The translations under genes were made by a program, and so were the position numbers. Positions 57,300 through 64,000 of a DNA stretch of 64,000 nucleotides are shown in pieces. The stretch is from positions 15,132,663 through 15,196,662 of the forward strand of contig CM037469.1 of assembly GCA_021014325.1 (NCBI GenBank), read 5' to 3'. Positions within the stretch are counted from its first letter, which is position 1, and every line of letters begins with the position of its first letter. The stretch is from Plazaster borealis. Taxonomy: Eukaryota; Echinodermata; Asteroidea; Forcipulatida; Labidiasteridae. The notes beneath the pieces were generated by a model. It was not told where the DNA came from. It ran no database searches and saw only the letters and a list, made by a program, of their open reading frames with translations.

Positions 57300-58863
57300 A
57301 CCATTGGGACAAGGTTGGGGTTGTGCTGAATAGAGATTTTCGCAGGCATGATATTCTTCCTACTTAAGTCTGATTTCTGGTTTTTTTTGCCTTTAAACAT
57401 AATTCAGAAAAAAAATGATTAAATAGCTGGAAAAGTTTATTAAACAGTACACCATATGAACAAGTAAGTCAGCTCGTGTGCTAAAGAAAAAACAAAAAAC
57501 TAAATAATTTTTTTTCCAAGGACCAAATATCATGCCTGTTTTTGAGTACCCTCAAATGCAACAGTCATGTAAAGGTGTTGTTAATATTAGAAAATCTTGG
57601 AATCTACCGATTTGGCGATATTTTTCAACATTTTGTAAACTTAAACATGGTATGGGACAGAGATATATATATATTGTAAAAATGTTTTTCGCTCATTTCT
57701 AACTTGTCTGACAATACCCAAACTGTTCTTTAACTGGAAAAAAACCAAACCAATAAGCAAACAATATTATGACGTATTTGATTCCTTTGTTATAGTTTCC
57801 AGATATGTGTAATCAAAATAATAATAGCAAAACTTATAACGCGCACATATCCACCGATATGAGTGCCCAAGGTGCCTACAAGAATACAATGCAAAAACTT
57901 ACAAATGCATACATGGAAAATGACAATGATGATGCAATTACAACGAGCGAGAAAAATGCTTGAGACGTCAAATGCGTTTTAAGCTGCGATTTAAAAGTAC
58001 TTGTGGAAATAGATGTTTGAATATGCAGCAGTAACAAATTCCACAAACGAGGAGCAGCTGTAGCAAATGCCCCATCCCCCCAAACTTATTGTAGACTTGT
58101 TGACAAGTCGTTAAAATGTATGTCGCAGTGATAGCGAAGCAGCTCTTACACTGAAATATACACTTGTGAGACTGCTGCACATTATGGGAAAGCTCCATTA
58201 AAGAGGCCAGAATAATACATCCTTTTCCTCTCCACCAACTCACACCTGTTATCTCCATGTAATTTCTTTTCCAAACAGTGGATCCTAAACTTTTAATAGG
58301 ATCATGAACAAACCAGTAGTGCTGCTGACTGCCCCAGGCAGCATGTATAGTTTCTGAGTGTTGGTGGCCAAACTCGGAAATTTGAGCTTTCCCGTAATGA
58401 CCCGCAAGACTTCTTGTCTAGCGACTACAGACTATTTAAATATGAATGGGTCAGTAGTCAGAAGCCAATAGTCTCCCTAGAGAGTAGTGCAGTCGCTTGA
58501 GAGCTGTAACTGTGGCAAACAATTTAACAGCTTGTGCACAAGTCTAAGATATGTGTTGATCAGAAATAAGTGAGATTGGGGTGTTTTAGAGTTTAGACAC
58601 TCTTATTTAACTTGAATATTTTCATAGAAAACCTTAGCATGGACATTTTAACCCTGTTTTTTAGTATAGATAAATCTAACTTTTATATTGTAATTTTTGC
58701 AATATTTTGTAATGGAATACCCAAGAAAGTATATTTATTAACTTATTAATATTCTAAAATATAGCCATGTCTAACATGCTTTTTAAAACTAACTTTAGAC
58801 AATTTTACCCCGAGTATGACTTGGATTTGTAAGCAATTATTAATCTTATTATTGAACATCATA
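57300..58863. other. Region downstream of TMTC4 with a retroelement-like trace
   Basis: At about 57830-58200, AACTTATAACGCGCACATAT..ACAAATTCCACAAACGAGGA.GC resembles common dispersed retroelement tails. A similar AATTCCACAATGTGGCAGC occurs at 48158-48180. No intact frame. Confidence 0.35.
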
Positions 58864-59253
58864 TTAAAGGGATTGTATACGTTTGGTAATTGAAACCCAC
58901 TGTTTGTTTCAATCCTATGCAGTTGTAGATATATACCATAAAACTAACCTGTGAACATTTTATTTCAAAAGGTGGTAGCTTTTTTTGAGATATTTTCGAA
59001 AATCTGGAGCGGTTATGTCCATGCAGGAAGAATAATCTGCACAATCGGAGTACACAATCTGAGAAACGTTACTGTCTCAGATTCAAATTTTTTGGGATGA
59101 AAAAGTGATATCTTTTTCCATAACCGACGTACTTGTAAGTCAAAAGTTTCTCAAAATGCATTATACTATCCAAAGCTGCTGTACTTCTTACCAAGTAAGT
59201 TTTTATTGTCATTAATTTTCAGAGTCATTACCAAACGTATACAGACCCTTTAA
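58864..59253 (+). mobile_element. MITE family B, copy 6
   Basis: TTAA-bounded full copy (TTAAAGGGATTGTATACGTT..ACGTATACAGACCCTTTAA). Confidence 0.85.
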
Positions 59254-59814
59254 AATTGTTCATGTGAGTATTTGAGAATACTTCAAGATATAAACTATCT
59301 AATGCAAGAGTAGGGAAAGAGATTCCTGAATGAGTTGTTTGGGTGGTCTAAGCAAACTCTCTGATTTTATCGGGGCCCAATATCATGGCTCTGCTGAAGG
59401 CGGACTCTGCGCCTATTCGCCCTTTGCACGGTCAACCATTTTGCGTGTAGAGCCTCGACTTGGGGACAGCAGTGAATAGAAGCATTATATAACTCTGTAT
59501 TGTCACAGTAATGTAATGACACTTTTATCCAAACAGATGCAGAAATACAATACAAATGAAGCATAAAATCGAGGCTCTGCACGTACATGGTGGATCCGTG
59601 CAAAGGGCGAATGGCCCTTAAATTTACCCAGTCAGTTTGTGGTTAATTATTACTTGACAAGTGAACAAAATGGCAGTGGAATGCGATATATTTTCCCAAA
59701 GGCCCTTTTTCGTTGTGTAGAGTGGATGTATGACAATGCCAAAGAAGACTTTTCATTAATGTATAACTATTTTGTACTTGTATATAGAATTTGAACTGCC
59801 TCTAGCTACCGGGC

Positions 59815-59975
59815 AATCTTGGTGGTCTAGTTGGTAAGACATCTGCTCTAGAATGGCAAAGGTCGTGGGTTTGAATCCCACCCGAGTAATATGCCTGTGG
59901 ATTTTTTTTTCACAGGACTCGGGAAAGTACTGAGTATGCGGTGCTTTACACACATCGGTGTAAGGGTAAAACCAA
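59815..59975 (+). mobile_element. Third tRNA-derived SINE type
   Basis: GGTGGTCTAGTTGGTAAGAC (A box), GGTCGTGGGTTTGAATCCCA (B box), then CACCCGAGTAATATGCC and a T-run. The tail includes ACACATCGGTGTAAGGGTAA. The anticodon arm does not fold as a functional tRNA. Confidence 0.65.
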
Positions 59976-60019
59976 ATATAATATTTTGTACTTATTAATC
60001 TATCACTGCCAGTGTATTC

Positions 60020-60555
60020 AATAATCAATAGTATAAATAATCAATAGTTGCTAATCAATGCAATTTTAATTGCAGTAGTCATTTCTCAACAGAATTCTTC
60101 CATGTATTGTTAAATAATTTGTTTAGTCCTCATTGACATCTTTAACTTTAAATCTTCAATTGATTCAAATTGTGTTTTTGGATAATAGATATGGTGACAT
60201 TATTTTCACAAAAAAGTTATGTTTTATTGACAATTTTCTATTTTAATCAAGCAAACACCCTTCTGAATCAAGTCAATTGGACAAAGTAAAATTATTTTTT
60301 TCTTACAACCTTTATTCATGAAATCCAATATTGTATTGTAATATTTACAAATGTACAATTCTAACAACTTTGTATTTAATAAATTATACAAAATTCCTTA
60401 CAAAAAATTGTTGTCTGAATGTTTTTGAAGTCCACCATAAATTTAGTCAAATAGAAGCATTCTAAGTCTATCAGAGCCACCAGAGGTAAATTTTCTAACA
60501 GACAAACAAAGAATAGCGGTTTTGCTGTTTATCATTATTTTTAACAAATGACGTG
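60020..60555. other. AT-rich intergenic region
   Basis: No gene or repeat seen. Confidence 0.35.
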
Positions 60556-60982
60556 CAAGGTAGGGTCAAAGATTGTTTTTTGTCAACAAAATGCTGATAT
60601 TTAGGCAAAATTATAAAGAAAGATACAAAAGTCACATGTGAAAGTTTCAGTTGAACAAAGTGTCTACTTGTTGAGAAAATAACAAGTGCTTTTTAGCAAG
60701 TAAGTTGGTTTTTGAGGCATTGCATGGTGAGGTATCAATGTATTTTCGGTTTGCGGTAACACCATGTGTATAATAGCTACTTTGCTGTGTAGATTTGTTC
60801 TTCGAAAACTTGTCTTGCTATTTATTCTATTGCCGCGGAGTAGTTTTTTCGGAATTCGGGAAACTACTGGGTTCTGAAAAGAACTGTCCTGCTTATTAAC
60901 TATTACACTGTACCTGGAAATCGGCTGGTAGTTTTTATGGTCATTAATTTTTGGAGTATTTACCAATTGATCCTGCCTTTAA
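60556..60982 (-). mobile_element. MITE family C interrupted by repeat Q
   Basis: GGTAGGGTCAAAGATTG and GATCCTGCCTTTAA are family C ends. Repeat Q (about 60708-60930, with TTTGCGGTAACACCATGTGT) is inserted between GCAAGTAAGTTG and TTTTTATGGTCATTAA. Confidence 0.65.
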
Positions 60983-61064
60983 AAAGACAAATGCTTTTGA
61001 ATGTTGGTATAGGAACATGAATCCATAATAATTTGTCGTGAATATATTATGTCTAAAATTTAAT

Positions 61065-61556
61065 ATAGGTTTTCCCGGCCAATTTCTGCAAAAAAACCAT
61101 TCAATTTCTTTAACATGCATTCAAATTCACGCATTTTCCCCTCATCCACTCAAACTAGGGTTTCTTTTTAGCTATTATTGCATTCAATTTCGTTTTCGTG
61201 CACACATGATTTCATTTTGCTCATTCAGATTCGTTTCAGGCATTCTATTTCATTTATAGGCATTAAAGACTACACTTTGACAATTCTAAAGTTGAATTTC
61301 TACGACCTATTTACACTTGATGAAATTGAATGGTTGACCAGCTCTTGCTGCTGGCTTTTACGAAATTGAATGAGTCTTGCGGCCTAGTGGAATTGAATAA
61401 TTTTATTTGACCAGTGAATGCTAAACTAGTGAAATTGAATTTCTCCTTTTGACTGTTGAATGCTGATTCAACGGAGCATTCATTTTGAAACGAAATTGAA
61501 TTTGACGGGTGTTAAAATGAATGTGTTTTTGTTGAAATTGACCGGGAAAACCTATA
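61065..61556. mobile_element. TA-flanked inverted-repeat element built of GAAATTGAATG words
   Basis: Ends TATAGGTTTTCCCGGCCAAT and GACCGGGAAAACCTATA are inverted. The left half repeats CATTCAATTTC-type words and the right half GAAATTGAATG-type words, at least four times each. Confidence 0.75.
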
Positions 61557-61762
61557 ACGGAAATTTAGGCCTGTCACGGATGGTTCTGTGTACAGTTGTG
61601 CCACAATACCAACCCATTGGTTTTGAAAGCTTTGTCAACTCACTGGGAAATGTTTGGGTAAGTGGCAGGGTTAATAAAGTCAGAGGAATAGATCTCTCGC
61701 ATATGATGTCACAAGTTCAAACAGCGCCCTCACTGAGGTCAATGAAGACCTATCATTAACTT

Positions 61763-61898
61763 AGGCCGCATCCGAATTGGCGACTACAGCTACGGCTACG
61801 GCTGTTGCTAAGGGTGTTGCCAAGGACGTCCTATTCTTCAACGCATGATGACGCAGAAATCTAGCCGTAGCTGTAGCTGCCAATTCGGACACGGCTTG
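61763..61898. mobile_element. Foldback MITE family G, copy 3
   Basis: GGCCGCATCCGAATTGGCGA..TACGGCTACGGCTGTTGC and GCTGTAGCTGCCAATTCGGA; the centre is inverted relative to 742-889. Confidence 0.75.
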
Positions 61899-61939
61899 AG
61901 AGTTGTGCTTGGTGCGTACTCATTTACCATTGCAGAGCT

Positions 61940-62185
61940 GCCAACATTTGCATCTTGCAATCAGGGAGATATTTAGAATTACATTCAACATAATTAGGAA
62001 AAAGTTTCCATAATCAGGGAGATTTTGTACAACAACCAGGGAGTAATTGGGAATTACATTCAACATAGTAGGAAACAAGTTTCCATAGTCAGGGAGATTT
62101 CAAAATTTGTTTCATCAGAACATGGAATGATTGGTTCATTTTCTGTGAACTTTCTACAGAATCAGGGAGAGTTGGCAACTCTGCC
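61940..62185. repeat. Inverted/tandem repeat of CAGGGAGAT words
   Basis: GAATTACATTCAACATA and AAGTTTCCATA.TCAGGGAGATTT occur twice (about 61976 and 62051). GAGCTGCCAACA / GAGTTGGCAACTCTGCC form the outer ends. Confidence 0.55.
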
Positions 62186-62204
62186 ATTGTTTGACCTCAG
62201 CGAT

Positions 62205-63605
62205 GGCGGCGTAATAAAAGGGTCTACTATAATTTTCTTAAACATCTCAGAAGTCCACCGTTTCCATCATCAAGATCTTGCTCTCGATGACGTCTTTGAG
62301 CCAACGTTCCCTGAAGCGAGACAGACCCGGCTTGTGGACCAACTGATTAGTCTCAAACACGTAGTAAACTTCTATCGGATAATGCTGAAAAATAATCAAA
62401 AAACACATTTGTCATGAATTAAGGCTGGACTGGATGGTACAATATTTTTTGTTTTTTCCCAATGTGACATTTTTGATTTTTAAGAAACGCAGCGCTGACC
62501 ACTAAACTTTCAGTAAAATGTGGCTCGTATTGAAGAAATCTGTGTCAACAATTTACATATATTCTTGTAAATGTTTTGTAATTGTATGCTGTATGGAACG
62601 ATGTGACCAATGACGTCACTCGAAAACCATAACATGATGTGCGTGCATGTCGCCGGGCAAAACCTTTGTGTACTTGACAGCCAGCTAGCTAGCTAGTCGT
62701 TAACTTCTTGTCATTCGTCATGAAAGTACACGCAATCTTATCATGAGTACGCGTCTTCTTGCCCAGCGGAACATGACTTGGACAGTTTTGTCAACAGAGG
62801 GCGGTTTGAATGTAAACAGAGGTCACATCGTCTATAAATTATTTGCGAGGTTCTGCGAATCACGGCGATTGCCAACTCACATTTTCTCACACAACATCAA
62901 ATCCCGGTGTGCTAATTATGAGAACATTTGTTGTCTTTCCTTTGTCAAGTCAGGGTTTCGTTGTGGCAATGAAATTTTCAAAGGAAAACGATTACTCAAC
63001 AAGCTTCAAAAAATTCTGAAAAATAATACTGTGGCTGGTCAAGGAATTTTTTTCTCAGAATACCGACCCAAAGTGGTTATGGGTGAGCCCTGCACTTAAA
63101 CTTTCAGTGTTAAAAATTTAACATATTTTGTAAATGTTTTCTGTTTTTATGTTGTAAAAGTTAATTGCAAGTTTAGAACTTTCATCATATCTTAAAGATG
63201 ACAGCAATTTCAATTAAGATTTCTCAGAGTTGTTGATACTTATACCATCGACGACTTTGACGTAAGTTCGTAACATAAAGTGAGCTTTTGAATACTTTTG
63301 GGGTAAGGGAATTTAAGTTCTTTTCTCACCCATGGTTTTACTAGTAGTTGGTACCCGAACCAATGTCACAAACAAAACTAGCTTTTAAACAATTTTCGAG
63401 AGGTGTTTGAAACTAATTTTCTCACCCCTGGTTTGATCTTGGAGACCTCGATGGTGAAGTAGACACAAGCAGCAGCTCTAGGGATGGGCTTCCTTCTGGT
63501 GGGTAAACTCCATCGCACCTGATAACGAAACTTCTTACTGTATTTATCGTCTTCTTCTCTCAGGAAATCAATGCAATAAAGCCAGCTGTTTTGGTATTCC
63601 CATGT
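62205..63605 (-). CDS. C-terminal two exons of an unrecognised gene (5' part beyond window)
   Basis: Two phase-0 exons on the minus strand, 63605-63426 and 62384 to the stop near 62246, have clean sites (CAACAG|ACATGG acceptor, GGG|GTGAGA donor, TTTTTCAG|CATTAT acceptor). They join in frame as TWEYQNSWLYCIDFLREE ... VRWSLPTRRKPIPRAAAC ... TIEVSKIKPG|HYPIEVYYV and end RERWLKDVIESKILMMETVDF-stop. Composition, charge pattern and matching phases indicate real coding sequence. No signal peptide or membrane segment is visible in this part. I do not recognise the family. The alternating beta-like stretches (RYQVRW, CVYFTIEV, IEVYYVFE) suggest a beta-rich domain. The gene continues beyond the right edge. 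Confidence 0.72.
62890..63090. repeat. Repeat P, copy 2
   Basis: ATGAGAACATTTGTTGTCTT, GTCAAGTCAGGGTTTCGTTG and CTGAAAAATAATACTG match 49310-49430. It lies in the intron of the right-edge gene. Confidence 0.65.
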
Positions 63606-63927
63606 CTGTTGTAAGAAAGAAAATTTATCAAATGATAGTATAAAAGATCTCAGGGAAATAATCCGACTGACAGGAATTCTTAGATTTCAAAATTTGTTTC
63701 AATAAAAACAAATTTAAATAAAAGTTAGTGGCCTGATGTTTCAACCCTAACAGAGTCTTTCTCAAAGGCTTAATCAAATGTATAACAAGATTTTATTCAC
63801 ATGGTCGACCCAGTGACTGGGGCGCTGTACTCTTCTTTTAGAAATTTTGACTTTGACGGTTATACTAGCACCCCAGTCAAATGTTTGGGTTTAACTTTGT
63901 TTCCGCGATTTGCTTTGTTTTTTCCTA

Positions 63928-64000
63928 ACACAGGCCTGGCATTACACGTAGGCCATGGCAGAGGCCATGGCTGCCGGTACCCCCTAGTTTTGCTTGGCCT
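63928..64000 (+). repeat. Repeat J, start only, cut by window end
   Basis: AGGCCTGGCATTACACGTAG and GGCCATGGCAGAGGCCATGG match the start of 50130 and 51554. Confidence 0.65.

Noticed and set aside
57968..58258. Minus-strand 96-residue frame
   Set aside because: It lies in a retroelement-like tail region; composition is not protein-like and no homologous motif is visible.
62743..63099. Plus-strand 118-residue frame as a gene
   Set aside because: It overlaps repeat P (shared with 49197-49479) and lies within the intron of the minus-strand right-edge gene; no motif.

Overview
This window is eukaryotic nuclear DNA, AT-rich, with split genes (GT-AG introns), tRNA-derived SINEs, LINE remnants and very dense inverted-repeat (MITE-like) elements. 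The gene set (an acyl-CoA:acylglycerol acyltransferase array, a SOUL heme-binding gene and a TMTC4 orthologue) and the repeat style suggest a marine invertebrate deuterostome, most likely an echinoderm and possibly a sea star. The taxon is inferred from general resemblance, not from a diagnostic marker.

Left part (1-25 kb): three paralogous MOGAT2/DGAT2-family genes lie head to tail on the minus strand. Gene 1 (1187-4031) loses its last exon off the left edge. Gene 2 (6918-10636) and gene 3 (18722-24914) are complete. All share the same intron positions and phases, which points to tandem duplication. Between genes 2 and 3, at 12.4-15.0 kb, is a 2.5-kb G/C-skewed minisatellite of about 54-bp units carrying CCAAT/ATTGG motifs, just upstream of a possible first exon of gene 2.

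Middle (27-32.3 kb): a four-exon SOUL/heme-binding protein gene (HEBP2-like) on the plus strand, with a SINE and a long GTT-rich tract in its introns. From 32 to 38 kb there is mostly repeat DNA.

Right part (38.2-57.0 kb): a complete 14-coding-exon TMTC4 orthologue on the plus strand, an ER transmembrane O-mannosyltransferase with C-terminal TPRs. One intron contains two extra, tandemly duplicated copies of the 3' half of the preceding exon. At the right edge (62.2-63.6 kb) are the last two coding exons of an unrecognised minus-strand gene.

Elsewhere the window is a mosaic of mobile elements. Several MITE families carry TTAA at both ends (piggyBac-like target signature) and begin with TTAAAGG. 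In three places two different elements abut and share one TTAA. Nested insertions are common. At 54.05-54.13 kb a hammerhead-like core is followed at once by a perfect histone-type 3' stem-loop and a U7-type downstream element.
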